Below, one piece after another: positions 23,434 through 31,609 of a stretch of DNA of 64,000 nucleotides. Below the pieces are notes generated by a model. That model did no database searches and had not been told where the DNA came from. It saw only the letters and a list, made by a program, of their open reading frames with translations. How positions within the stretch are numbered: the stretch's first letter is position 1; every line of letters starts with the position of its first letter. The DNA is from Micromonospora humi (GTDB lineage Bacteria; Actinomycetota; Actinomycetes; Mycobacteriales; Micromonosporaceae): the NCBI RefSeq assembly GCF_900090105.1, contig NZ_FMDM01000005.1:62001-126000 (forward strand), read 5' to 3'. A program made the translations under genes and the position numbers.

Positions 23434-24239
23434 CGTCGTCCCCGCGCCCCTCGTACCTCAGGAACGGGGGTGTCCCGCCCCAGTCCTCGGCGAATGGCGA
23501 TCTCCACCGGCGAGTACGCACCGTCGGTCCGTTCCAGTTCGTACGGCGTGGCTGGCATCAGCGGAGGCTGGGCCATGAAACGTGGTCTCGTCCCGTGGTG
23601 CGGTTGCGCCGCGTGCACCAGGAACGGATGGCACAGGAAGACATCGCCCGGCGACCCGGTGGCCAGGGCGAGTGACCGGTGGTCGGAGGCCGCCACCAGC
23701 TCGGGCGCGAGGTCCAGCCCACTCGCCCCGTCCTCCCCGTACCTCGCAAGCACCTTCGGCACGTCGAGGTGTGAGCCGACCCGGATCCGGGTCGGGGATT
23801 CCTCCGCACCGACCTCGCTGAACAGGAACAGCATCAGCAGCGCCCGGCCACGGGAGCGGACATTGGTGAAGTACCAGCTCGCACCGTCCGGGAGGTAGCT
23901 GCCCTCGATGTGCCAGCCCGCGTCGTCCGGCTCGTCCCCGTGCGGGAAACGCAACGGGAACGTGCCCAGCGAGTAACGCGGCTCCCAGCGACCCTCGCCG
24001 ACGAGCAGGTCGTACGCGTGATGGAGGAACGGAGAGTTGGGTGCGGCGGCGAACGGCCCCTGCGCCATGCCGGGCACCCAGTGCACGGGCTGCGTCCAGG
24101 TGGCTGGGTCGTCCGGGTCGCAGCCGGTCTCCCGCCACAGCAGCCGCGCGCAGTCCGCTGCCACGCGCGGTGCGACGGCGCCCGCCAACTTCACGAAGCC
24201 GTCGCGAAGGAACCGGGATACCAGTGTCGTGTCGTCCAT
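23430..24239 (-). CDS. phytanoyl-CoA dioxygenase (PhyH)-like Fe(II)/2-oxoglutarate oxygenase
   Basis: About 269 residues with a double-stranded beta-helix oxygenase pattern. AGWHIEGSYL gives His and an acidic ligand (Glu where Asp is usual), and FLCHPFLVHAAQPHHGTRPRF gives the distal His and the 2-oxoglutarate-binding Arg. The substrate is unknown. ATG 24239 was chosen over a GTG at 24260. The TGA overlaps the downstream TrmH-like GTG. An oxygenase coupled to an RNA methyltransferase is unusual and might be a remnant of a resistance or natural-product locus. Confidence 0.76.
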   Translation of the reverse strand: MDDTTLVSRFLRDGFVKLAGAVAPRVAADCARLLWRETGCDPDDPATWTQPVHWVPGMAQGPFAAAPNSPFLHHAYDLLVGEGRWEPRYSLGTFPLRFPHGDEPDDAGWHIEGSYLPDGASWYFTNVRSRGRALLMLFLFSEVGAEESPTRIRVGSHLDVPKVLARYGEDGASGLDLAPELVAASDHRSLALATGSPGDVFLCHPFLVHAAQPHHGTRPRFMAQPPLMPATPYELERTDGAYSPVEIAIRRGLGRDTPVPEVRGARGRR

Positions 24240-24387
24240 GCCCCCATCGTGTGGCGGCACCGATCCCGATCACCCGACACTTCCCGCCCCGCTCATGTCG
24301 GGTGTGCCGCACCAGCGACGGCCACGATACGGAGGCCCGGTCGCACCGCAGCTCAGCTTCCGCCCAACCGTCGAAGGGAGCAGACAC

Positions 24388-24882
24388 ATGGAGACCCGTA
24401 TCGTCGACCGTCCCGCGTTCCGGCTCGTGGGGCACGCTGCCCGGGTTCCCCTGATCCACCGAGGCGTCAACCCGCACATTCAGCAGCACGTCGCCGCGTT
24501 GCCGGCAGAGGAGCACCTGCGCTTGAAGGCACTCGGCGACACCGAGCCGGGCGGCCTGCTCGCGGTCTGCGACGACCTCGACCCGGACTACGACGAGGGC
24601 AGCGAGCTGACCTACCTGCACGGGGTCGCCGTGTCCCCGGGCACGCCCGTCCCGGGCGACCTCCACGTCATCGAGGTCCCGGCGGGCCGCTGGCTGGTCA
24701 TCCGGGCCGTGGGGCCGTATCCGCAGACCCTGCAGAGGACCTGGGCCACGGCCGCGGCCGAATGGTTCCCCTTCAACCCGTGGTGCCTGCGGCCGGGCCC
24801 GGAGATCGTCGCCCTGCCGGAGCCGAAGGACGGCCTCGGCACCGCGACCTGCGAGGTCTGGCTGCCCGTCGAGCCGGCGTAG
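24388..24882 (+). CDS. GyrI-like / AraC effector-binding domain protein
   Basis: A 164-residue protein that starts ETRIVDRPAFRLVGHAARVPL and ends CEVWLPVEPA, the two-repeat SHS2-like fold of GyrI/AraC-E domains. VIEVPAGRWLVIRAVGPYPQTL is the ligand-pocket strand. There is no DNA-binding domain, so it is probably a standalone small-molecule binder or hydrolase-like protein. ATG 24388 follows GAAGGGAG. It is divergent from the PhyH-like gene. Confidence 0.76.
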   Translation: METRIVDRPAFRLVGHAARVPLIHRGVNPHIQQHVAALPAEEHLRLKALGDTEPGGLLAVCDDLDPDYDEGSELTYLHGVAVSPGTPVPGDLHVIEVPAGRWLVIRAVGPYPQTLQRTWATAAAEWFPFNPWCLRPGPEIVALPEPKDGLGTATCEVWLPVEPA

Positions 24883-24883
24883 C

Positions 24884-24902
24884 GACCGGGTGGCATCCGG
24901 TC
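24884..24902. terminator. short hairpin between convergent genes
   Basis: GACCGG/CCGGTC, a 6-bp stem with a 7-nt loop, squeezed between the GyrI-like stop and the GT4 stop. It is weaker than the other convergent-gene hairpins here. Confidence 0.4.
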
Positions 24903-26151
24903 AGGTGAGGGAGGCGTACACGTCGATCAGGCGCTTGGTGATCACGTCGGGGTGGAAGGTGCGCTCGTAGCGGGTGCGGGCCGGAGCGGCGAGCGCGTGC
25001 GCCTCCGCGGAGGCCAGCGGCAGCGCTGCGGCCAGCGCGTCGACCTCGGGCGCCACCACCCAGCCGGCCTCGCCGCGCTGCACGCCGGTCGGCAGCGGAA
25101 CGCGACCGTCGCCGGGTGCGGCGGTCGCCACCTCGGCCGGACCGGTGCCGGCGGGTTCGCGGGGGGAGTCGGCGCCGACCAGGTACGGGATCCCGCCCAG
25201 CGCGGTGCCGAGCACCGGCCGGCCGGCAGCCAGCGCCTCGATGATCACGGTGGGCAGCACGTCGTGCCAGGTCGACGTGGCCAGCACCACGGCGCTGTCG
25301 GCCAGCGCCGCGCGTACCCCCGGGCGGTCGAGCTGGCCCAGGTAGAGCACGTCCGGCCGCTCGGCGGCGGCCGCCTCGGCCAGCGGTCGCAGCTCGCCGT
25401 CACCGGCGATCCGCAGCGGGCCGAGCGCGCCCACCGGGTGCCGCCGCCACGCCGAGAGCAGCAGGTCCAGCCCCTTCTCCGGGCTGAGCCGGCCCATGAA
25501 GAGGAAGCCGTTGCCCGGCGGCACGGGGGTGCCCGGGTCCGGCACCGCGTTCGGCTTGACCACGATCCGGTCGGCCGGGATGCCGTAGTCGCGCAGATGG
25601 TCGGCGACCGCCGTGGTCAGCGCGATGTAGCGGTCCACCGACTTCCAGGTCGGGCGGTGCACGGCGAGCGTGGTGGCCATCAACGCGCTCTGCGCCCGGG
25701 AGTCGCGGTAGCACCGATGCACGATCGCCGGTACGCCCAGCTTCCGACCGCGGCAGTCCTGGCAGATCACGCCGTCGCGGAAGTAGAGGCCGGAGGAGCA
25801 GACCTGCCGGTAGTTGTGCACCGTCTGCACCACCGGCACGCCACGCCGGTGCGCGGTCCGCACCACCCAGGGCGAGAGCAACGGGTACGGGTTGTGCAGG
25901 TGCAACGCGTCCGGCCGGTGCTCGACGAGCAGTCGGTCGAGGTCGTGCTGGGCCTTCGGGGCCCAGATCGGCGAGATCGGCAGCAGCGCCTTGGCCGGCT
26001 TCGACATCGAGGGGATCTCGTCGGAGCTGCGCAAGAACGGCAGCACCTCCACGCCCGCCGCGGTGAGCTGCTCGATCTCCGCGTCGACGATGGTGTTCTC
26101 GCCGGAGGGCTGAGCTTCCCGATACCGGTTGTGCGCCACCACGATTCTCAC
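24901..26151 (-). CDS. family 4 glycosyltransferase (GT-B)
   Basis: A 416-residue cytosolic retaining GT. The N-terminal domain has RIVVAHNRYREAQPSGE and HLHNPYPLLSPWVVR, with a Cys cluster (QVCSSGLYF, CQDC) near residues 112-128. The C-terminal domain has FLFMGRLSPEKGLDLLL and the donor-binding PTVIIEALAAGRPVLGT. It probably builds part of the exopolysaccharide repeat. GTG 26151 lacks a Shine-Dalgarno and lies 8 nt after TAGCCT, which overlaps the -10 box of the divergent glycosylase gene. Only 24 bp separate the two starts. Confidence 0.85.
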   Translation of the reverse strand: MRIVVAHNRYREAQPSGENTIVDAEIEQLTAAGVEVLPFLRSSDEIPSMSKPAKALLPISPIWAPKAQHDLDRLLVEHRPDALHLHNPYPLLSPWVVRTAHRRGVPVVQTVHNYRQVCSSGLYFRDGVICQDCRGRKLGVPAIVHRCYRDSRAQSALMATTLAVHRPTWKSVDRYIALTTAVADHLRDYGIPADRIVVKPNAVPDPGTPVPPGNGFLFMGRLSPEKGLDLLLSAWRRHPVGALGPLRIAGDGELRPLAEAAAAERPDVLYLGQLDRPGVRAALADSAVVLATSTWHDVLPTVIIEALAAGRPVLGTALGGIPYLVGADSPREPAGTGPAEVATAAPGDGRVPLPTGVQRGEAGWVVAPEVDALAAALPLASAEAHALAAPARTRYERTFHPDVITKRLIDVYASLT

Positions 26152-26159
26152 GGGAAAGA

Positions 26160-26169
26160 AGGCTACCGT
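26160..26169. promoter_or_regulatory. overlapping back-to-back -10 boxes of two leaderless promoters
   Basis: Plus-strand TACCGT (26164-26169) lies 6 nt before the glycosylase GTG at 26176. Minus-strand TAGCCT (26165-26160) lies 8 nt before the GT4 GTG at 26151. The two boxes share the TA at 26164-26165, so polymerases on the two promoters should exclude each other. Confidence 0.5.
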
Positions 26170-26175
26170 TGTCCC

Positions 26176-27036
26176 GTGCCTGAACTACCGGAGGTGGAAG
26201 CGCTCGCCGGTTACCTGCGTGAGCGGGCGGTCGGCCGGCGGGTCGAGCGGTTCGAGGTGGCCTCGATCAACGCGCTGAAGACGTACGATCCGCCGCCCAG
26301 CGCGGTGGCCGGCCGCCCGGTCACCGGCGCGGACCGGTACGGAAAGTTCCTGGACGTCCGGTTCGGCGACGATCTGCACCTGGTGGTGCATCTGGCCCGC
26401 GCGGGCTGGCTGCACTACCGGGAGGCGTTCCCGTCCGTGACCCCGCTGCGGCCGGGCAAGGGCCCGATCGCGGTGCGGATCCGCCTCGACGACGGTTCCG
26501 GCTTCGACCTGACCGAGGCCGGTACGCAGAAGAAGCTGGCCGCCTACCTGGTCACCGATCCGGCCCAGGTGCCCGGCGTGGCGAAGCTGGGCCCGGACGC
26601 GTTGGCGGCCGACCTGCCCACGTTCGCCGAGCGGCTGCGCAGCCGCCGGGGCCAGGTCAAGGGCGTGCTGACCGACCAGGCGGTGCTCGCCGGCGTGGGC
26701 AACGCGTACTCGGACGAGATCCTGCATGCCGCGCGGCTCTCCCCGTTCGCGATCACCGACCGGCTGACCGACGAGCAACTCGCCGGGTTGCACGCGGCGA
26801 CCCGGACGGTGCTCGGCGACGCGGTCCGACGGTCGATGGGGCAGCGGGCGGCGGAGCTGAAGGGTGAGAAGCGCTCGGGGCTCAAGGTGCACGCCCGGAA
26901 GGGCCTGCCGTGCCCGGTCTGTGGCGACACGGTGCGGGAGGTGTCGTTCGCCGACTCGAGTCTCCAGTACTGCCCCACCTGTCAGACCGGGGGCAAGCCG
27001 CTGGCTGACCGAAGGTTGTCCCGACTCGTACGGTGA
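26176..27036 (+). CDS. Fpg/Nei-family DNA glycosylase
   Basis: A 286-residue base-excision repair enzyme. It starts PELPEVEALAGYL, giving the catalytic N-terminal Pro2 and Glu3. ADRYGKFLDV contains the conserved Lys near residue 58. AGVGNAYSDEIL is the helix-two-turn-helix. The C-terminal zinc finger is CPVCG followed by CPTCQ. It excises oxidised bases and nicks the abasic site. The gene is unrelated to the flanking polysaccharide genes. GTG 26176 is predicted leaderless. Confidence 0.88.
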   Translation: MPELPEVEALAGYLRERAVGRRVERFEVASINALKTYDPPPSAVAGRPVTGADRYGKFLDVRFGDDLHLVVHLARAGWLHYREAFPSVTPLRPGKGPIAVRIRLDDGSGFDLTEAGTQKKLAAYLVTDPAQVPGVAKLGPDALAADLPTFAERLRSRRGQVKGVLTDQAVLAGVGNAYSDEILHAARLSPFAITDRLTDEQLAGLHAATRTVLGDAVRRSMGQRAAELKGEKRSGLKVHARKGLPCPVCGDTVREVSFADSSLQYCPTCQTGGKPLADRRLSRLVR

Positions 27037-27125
27037 GTAACCGCACCGGCCGATTACTGAGCGGAATCATCCGGGGATCGCGGAAGGTCCCACTCCGTGG
27101 CTCTACCCGAGGCGTCATCCATCGG

Positions 27126-27266
27126 TATAGTGGCTCGGTCCCCGGCTTCACAACTGACTAGGAGCCGGCCAGATCTCACCCGAGCACGTGGGAGACTGGA
27201 ACGGTGAGCGACCCGGGTCCTCACGGCGAGTGAGGGCACGGGTCATGCGGGAGGACATGGGTTGAG
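27126..27266 (+). promoter_or_regulatory. promoter and structured leader of the priming glycosyltransferase gene
   Basis: TATAGT (27126-27131) is a strong -10. The predicted leader of about 130 nt contains a perfect CCTCAC/GTGAGG hairpin (27219-27224, 27230-27235) nested in an outer ACCCG/CGGGT pairing (27211-27215, 27239-27243). GTCCTC at 27217-27222 could instead pair with GAGGAC at 27251-27256, which covers the GGGAGGA likely used as Shine-Dalgarno. That makes the leader a candidate for regulated translation. Confidence 0.45.
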
Positions 27267-28823
27267 GTGACGACAAGCCTCCAGCGCCCGGTAACCGACA
27301 CAGGCCGGAGCAAGAGCGTGCGGCACGTCGACAGCTTTGAGATCCAGCCGCCGACACCGCCGTCCCACAACGGCGTGCCCCGGTCGGGGTGGGCCCGTGC
27401 CCGGCGCCGGGTCTCCCGCTGGCACCGTCCCTACATCGCGATCCTGCTGCTGCTCGACTTCGGCTCGGCGGCCCTGGCCAGCTTCCTCGCCGTGCAGATC
27501 TTCGAGCAGGCGGACTCCGGCTTCAAGAACTCCCCGCAGGTGTGGTTCTACACGGTCGCGTTCCTGCTGCTGCCGCTCGGCTGGGTGCTCATCCTGTGGG
27601 GCAACCGGGCGTACGACCGGCGTTACCTGGGTCTCGGGCCGGACGAGTACAAGCGGGTGATCCGCTCCGGCGTGGCGGTCGCCGCCACCGTCTCGTTCCT
27701 GGCCTTCGCCACGGTGACGTCGCTGTCCCGGTGGACGGTCGGCTTCGCGTTGCTCGGCGCCCTGCTGCTGATCCTGCTCGGCCGGATGATCGCGCGCGGC
27801 AGCCTGCACGCGCTGCGCCGCCGGGTGGGGCAGGCCGGGCACCGGATGGTGCTCGTCGGCACGCTCCCGGAGTGCCTGGAGGTCTACACCACTGTCACCC
27901 GCAACCCGGGCGTCGGGCTGGTGCCGGTCGCCATCCACCTCACCGACGGGTACGCCGCCGCCCGCGGTCTGGAGACCCCGGTGCCGGTGTACGCGGGCCG
28001 CGACGTGCTGGCCCTGGTCCGCGAGGTCGGCGGGGACACCATCGCGGTGTGCGGTTCGGCCAGCGCCGAGCCGGGCGAGCTGCGGCGGCTGGCCTGGCAG
28101 TTGGAGGGCTCCGGCGTCGACCTGGTGGTCGCGCCGCAGCTCACCGACATCGCCGGCCCCCGGGTGCACATCCGCCCGATCGAGGGCCTGCCGCTGCTGC
28201 ACGTCGAGGAGCCGACGCTCTCCGGCCCGGCGCTGCTGCTCAAGAGCCTGCTGGACCGGGTCGCGTCCGGGTTGGGTCTGCTGCTGCTCTCGCCGCTGTT
28301 CCTGGCCGTCGCGCTCGCCATCCGGATCTCCGACCCCGGCCCGGTGTTCTTCCGCCAGCCCCGGGTCGGGCACGAGGGGCGCACCTTCCGGGTCTGGAAG
28401 TTCCGCACCATGTACGTGGACGCCGAGGAGCGGCTCGCCGGCCTGGTCGACCAGAACGAGACCGACGGCATGCTGTTCAAGATGAAGCAGGATCCCCGGG
28501 TCTTCCCGGTGGGTCGCTTCCTGCGGGCGTCGTCGCTGGACGAGCTGCCCCAGCTGATCAACGTGCTCTGGGGCGAGATGTCGCTGGTCGGCCCGCGCCC
28601 GCTGCCCGCCGACGACGGCGACTTCCTGGGCGACGTCCGGCGCCGGCTGCTGGTGCGTCCGGGCATGACCGGGCTGTGGCAGGTGTCCGGTCGCTCCGAC
28701 CTGTCCTGGGACGAGGCGGTCCGGCTCGACCTCTACTACGTCGACAACTGGTCGCTGGCGTACGACCTGAGCATCCTGTGGCGGACTGTCGGGGTGGTGT
28801 TGGCGCGCAAGGGCGCGTACTAG
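27267..28823 (+). CDS. exopolysaccharide polyprenyl glycosylphosphotransferase (initiating enzyme)
   Basis: A 518-residue membrane protein of the WbaP/WcaJ/PssY type. The N-terminal part has four membrane helices (about 55-190) and a CoA-binding-like Rossmann domain (about 195-320). A reentrant hydrophobic helix follows near 330-350. The catalytic domain carries the usual landmarks DPGPVFFRQPRVG, FRVWKFRTM, SSLDELPQL, SLVGPRPL and RPGMTGLWQVSGR. It transfers a sugar-1-phosphate from a UDP-sugar to undecaprenyl phosphate and so starts the repeat unit. The GTG start has GGGAGGA 11 nt upstream in a structured leader. Confidence 0.9.
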   Translation: MTTSLQRPVTDTGRSKSVRHVDSFEIQPPTPPSHNGVPRSGWARARRRVSRWHRPYIAILLLLDFGSAALASFLAVQIFEQADSGFKNSPQVWFYTVAFLLLPLGWVLILWGNRAYDRRYLGLGPDEYKRVIRSGVAVAATVSFLAFATVTSLSRWTVGFALLGALLLILLGRMIARGSLHALRRRVGQAGHRMVLVGTLPECLEVYTTVTRNPGVGLVPVAIHLTDGYAAARGLETPVPVYAGRDVLALVREVGGDTIAVCGSASAEPGELRRLAWQLEGSGVDLVVAPQLTDIAGPRVHIRPIEGLPLLHVEEPTLSGPALLLKSLLDRVASGLGLLLLSPLFLAVALAIRISDPGPVFFRQPRVGHEGRTFRVWKFRTMYVDAEERLAGLVDQNETDGMLFKMKQDPRVFPVGRFLRASSLDELPQLINVLWGEMSLVGPRPLPADDGDFLGDVRRRLLVRPGMTGLWQVSGRSDLSWDEAVRLDLYYVDNWSLAYDLSILWRTVGVVLARKGAY

Positions 28824-28826
28824 CGT
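28821..28826 (+). promoter_or_regulatory. -10 box overlapping the upstream stop codon (LytS-like gene)
   Basis: TAGCGT with 7 nt before GTG 28834. Its TAG is also the stop codon of the glycosylphosphotransferase gene. Confidence 0.4.
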
Positions 28827-28833
28827 TCTGCGG

Positions 28834-30057
28834 GTGGGTGCCAACCTCTCGGCGGTCTTCGCCGTCGTCTCGCTGGTCACGGCGTTGGCCGCGGCGCTCT
28901 GGGCGGTGCTTCGGCTGCGGGCCCGCCGGGGCATCGCCACCGCGACGCAGCGGGCCACGTACGAGGTACTGCACACCGCCGGCCTGGCCGCCGAGCCGCT
29001 GCGGGCCGGCCTGAGCGCGGCGGACGCGGCGAAGGCCGTACGCCATCTGCGGGCGTTGGTGGGCGCGGCCGGGCTGGCGCTGACGGACCGGGACGTGCTG
29101 CTCGCCATCGACGGCGGCGGCGCGCACCACGGCGACCAGCTGGTCGCGGCGGCCCGGCGGGTGGTCGACAGCGGGCGCTCCACCGTGCTGCACGAGTCGG
29201 AACTGCACTGCGACCTGGTCGACTGCCCGGTGCGCGGCGCGGTGGTGGCGCCGCTGAGCGCGGACGGCCGGGTGGTCGGCGCGCTGGTGGCGGTGGCCGA
29301 CGAGCGGCCGGCGCCGGGGCTGGTGCAGGCGACGCTGGAGACCGCGCACTGGGCGGGCGACCAGCTCGCCCTGGCCGAGCTGGACTCGTCGCGGGAGCGG
29401 TTGGCCCGGGCCGAGGTGCGCGCGCTGCGCGCGCAGATCAGCCCGCACTTCATCTACAACGCGCTCACCGCGATCGGTTCGTTCGTGCGCACCGACCCGG
29501 AGCGCGCCCGCGAGCTGATCCTGGAGTTCGCCGAGTTCACCCGCTACTCGTTCCGGGCGCACGGCGAGTTCACCACGCTGGCCGAGGAGCTGCGGTCGAT
29601 CGACCGCTACCTGACCATCGAGCGGGCCCGGTTCGGCGAGCGACTCCAGGTGCGCCTCCAGATCGCCCCGGAGGTGCTGCCGGTGACGCTGCCGTTCCTC
29701 TGCCTCCAGCCGTTGGTCGAGAACGCGGTCCGGCACGGCTTGTCCCGCAAGCCGGGCACCGGCATGGTGAGCATCGAGGCCCGGGACGCGGGCGCCGAGT
29801 GTCACATCATGGTGGAGGACGACGGAGTGGGGATGGATCCGACCACGCTGACCGCGGGCATCGCGGAGGTGTCCGGCGTCGGCAGCGACCCGACCGACGA
29901 CCCGGGGCAGCACGTCGGCCTCTCCAACGTCGACGAGCGGCTGCGGTCGGCGTTCGGGGACCGGTTCGGCCTGGTCGTCGAGACCGGCCTGGGCTCGGGT
30001 ACGAAGGTCAGCATGCGGGTGCCCAAGTTCCATCCCGGCGTCCGGGTCTCCTCATGA
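28834..30057 (+). CDS. LytS/YehU-family sensor histidine kinase
   Basis: A 407-residue membrane sensor. One N-terminal helix (about 5-25) precedes a GAF-like domain (about 50-185). The HisKA_7 box ALRAQISPHFIYNALTAI (His near residue 209) follows, then a HATPase domain with LVENAVRHG and GVGMD. It autophosphorylates on His and passes phosphate to the LytTR regulator encoded next, whose ATG overlaps its stop. Such pairs often control solute symporters in bacteria, and two DUF485-symporter operons lie downstream. The signal is unknown. Confidence 0.86.
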   Translation: MGANLSAVFAVVSLVTALAAALWAVLRLRARRGIATATQRATYEVLHTAGLAAEPLRAGLSAADAAKAVRHLRALVGAAGLALTDRDVLLAIDGGGAHHGDQLVAAARRVVDSGRSTVLHESELHCDLVDCPVRGAVVAPLSADGRVVGALVAVADERPAPGLVQATLETAHWAGDQLALAELDSSRERLARAEVRALRAQISPHFIYNALTAIGSFVRTDPERARELILEFAEFTRYSFRAHGEFTTLAEELRSIDRYLTIERARFGERLQVRLQIAPEVLPVTLPFLCLQPLVENAVRHGLSRKPGTGMVSIEARDAGAECHIMVEDDGVGMDPTTLTAGIAEVSGVGSDPTDDPGQHVGLSNVDERLRSAFGDRFGLVVETGLGSGTKVSMRVPKFHPGVRVSS

Positions 30058-30821
30058 CGGTGACCGGCACCGGTTTCCTCCGGGTGCTGGCGGTGGACGA
30101 CGAGCCGCCGGCCCTCGACGAGTTGGCCTACCACCTGCGGGCCGATCCCCGGGTGGCCCGGCTGCACACGGCCGGCGACGCGACCGAGGCGCTGCGGGTG
30201 CTCCGCGACGACGACGTGGACGTGGTCTTCCTCGACATCCGGATGCCCGGGCTGGACGGCATGGAGCTGGCCCGGGTGCTGCGCCGGTTCGCCCGGCCGC
30301 CGGCGATCGTGTTCGTCACCGCGTACGACGACGGCGCGGTGGACGCGTTCGACCTGGGCGCCACGGACTACGTGCGCAAGCCGGTACGCGCCGAGCGGCT
30401 GGCCGAGTCGCTGCGCCGGGTGACGGGTTCGCGGGTGGTGCCCTCGCATCCGGCGGCGCTGGCCCGGGCGGAGGAGGATCCGACCATCCCGATCGAGCTG
30501 GCCGGCACCACCCGGATGCTGCCGCGCTCGGCGGTGCGGTGGGTGGAGGCGCAGGGTGACTACGCCCGGCTGCACACCGCGGAGGGGTCGCACCTGGTCC
30601 GGGTCTCGCTGGCCACGCTCGCCGAGCGGTGGGCGGACGCCGGGTTCGTCCGGGTCCACCGCTCCTACCTGGTGCAGTTGCGGCTCATCGCGGAGCTGCG
30701 GCTGGTCAACTCCGGTTACGTGGTGGTGATCGACGGGACCGAGCTGCCGGTGAGTCGCCGGCACACCCGGGAGTTGAAGGACAAGCTGGTGCGGGCCGCC
30801 AAGCAGGACTGGAGCCGCTGA
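30054..30821 (+). CDS. LytTR-family response regulator
   Basis: 255 residues. The receiver domain has the acidic pair Asp15/Asp16, phospho-acceptor Asp61 (VVFLDIRMPG), the switch Thr in FVTAYDD, and Lys in YVRKPV. The LytTR DNA-binding domain (about 150-250) contains VRWVEAQGDYARLHT and FVRVHRSYLVQL. It should bind direct-repeat promoter sites as a dimer. It is translationally coupled to the LytS-like kinase (ATGA). Target promoters are not evident in the window. Confidence 0.88.
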   Translation: MTVTGTGFLRVLAVDDEPPALDELAYHLRADPRVARLHTAGDATEALRVLRDDDVDVVFLDIRMPGLDGMELARVLRRFARPPAIVFVTAYDDGAVDAFDLGATDYVRKPVRAERLAESLRRVTGSRVVPSHPAALARAEEDPTIPIELAGTTRMLPRSAVRWVEAQGDYARLHTAEGSHLVRVSLATLAERWADAGFVRVHRSYLVQLRLIAELRLVNSGYVVVIDGTELPVSRRHTRELKDKLVRAAKQDWSR

Positions 30822-30831
30822 CTCTCTGGCG

Positions 30832-30837
30832 TACAAT
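30832..30837 (+). promoter_or_regulatory. -10 box upstream of the DUF5701 gene
   Basis: TACAAT, about 35 nt before the start codon, just past the regulator's stop. It suggests independent transcription. No convincing -35 was seen. Confidence 0.4.
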
Positions 30838-30871
30838 GTACGGGAGTCCGTACGACAGGGTGGAGGACCGC

Positions 30872-31534
30872 ATGTCCGACGACCAGTTCGACGCCGCCGC
30901 CGAATTCGACCGCCAGCTCGACCGCCTGGTCACGCTCGGCTACCCCGCGCTCGCCGGGTTGCCCGAGGCGGCGTTCCGCGCCCGCCTCGCCCCGCTGCGC
31001 GGCGCGGCCGTCACCGGGGCCGCCGGCCTGGCCGCGCCCACCGACCGGCGGGTGCCGTTCCTGCTGGCGACCACGCGGGAGCTGGTGCCGGTCGGAGAGC
31101 GGATCGCGCTCACCACGCTGGCCGGCAAGCGCAAGCCCGGCGTCCTCGACCGCAACTTCCCCGCCGCCGACCTGCCCACCTTCCACCCGATCAAGGAGCT
31201 GGAGGTGCCCGCCGGGCCGGCATACCTGCTGTTCGACGTGGACCGCGGCGAGGAGTACCGCAACCAGCCGCCGTCGGCCGCGCTGGAGGACATGACCGCG
31301 CGGGACCGGCTGCCGATCACCATCGACGAGGGCCTGGCCTTCGTCACGCTGCACCCGCCGGCGCTGGCCAGCAACAGGTGCTTCTCGCTGGTCGGCTCCC
31401 GCTGCGGCGACCGGCGGGTGCCCGCGCTCTGGATCAGCCAGGGCGCGCCGAAGCTCGGCTGGTGCTGGTTCGGCAACCCGCACACCTGGCTCGGCTCGGC
31501 CACCGCGCACCCGGTCCGGGTCGGCCTCGACTGA
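30872..31534 (+). CDS. DUF5701-family protein
   Basis: A 220-residue soluble protein with no signal or membrane segment. It starts MSDDQFDAAAEFDRQLDRL. Recognisable blocks are VPFLLATTRELVPVGERIALT, FHPIKELEVP and LGWCWFGNPHTWLGSA. This matches an actinobacterial family of unknown function (DUF5701) as I recall it; a profile search would confirm. ATG 30872 follows TGGAGGA with good spacing. Nothing around it points to a role. Confidence 0.68.
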   Translation: MSDDQFDAAAEFDRQLDRLVTLGYPALAGLPEAAFRARLAPLRGAAVTGAAGLAAPTDRRVPFLLATTRELVPVGERIALTTLAGKRKPGVLDRNFPAADLPTFHPIKELEVPAGPAYLLFDVDRGEEYRNQPPSAALEDMTARDRLPITIDEGLAFVTLHPPALASNRCFSLVGSRCGDRRVPALWISQGAPKLGWCWFGNPHTWLGSATAHPVRVGLD

Positions 31535-31562
31535 ATCAGCGCGTCCACGTCACCCACGACGT

Positions 31563-31600
31563 CACGATGAGGGCCGTCCCGCCGAGCGGCCCTCATCGTG
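31563..31600. terminator. bidirectional hairpin terminator
   Basis: A perfect 14-bp stem (31563-31576 with 31587-31600) and a 10-nt loop, between the DUF5701 gene and the convergent Asp-box gene. Confidence 0.82.
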
Positions 31601-31609
31601 TCTCCCCGG

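Noticed and set aside
27132..27266. A c-di-AMP (ydaO) or c-di-GMP riboswitch in the leader
   Set aside because: Some GGGTCC-type words are present, but I could not place the conserved pseudoknot or core motifs of either class. I report it only as an unclassified structured leader.
30716..31510. Minus-strand frame opposite the DUF5701 gene
   Set aside because: No recognisable domain, His/Gln/Gly/Arg-rich, and no ribosome-binding site; a shadow.
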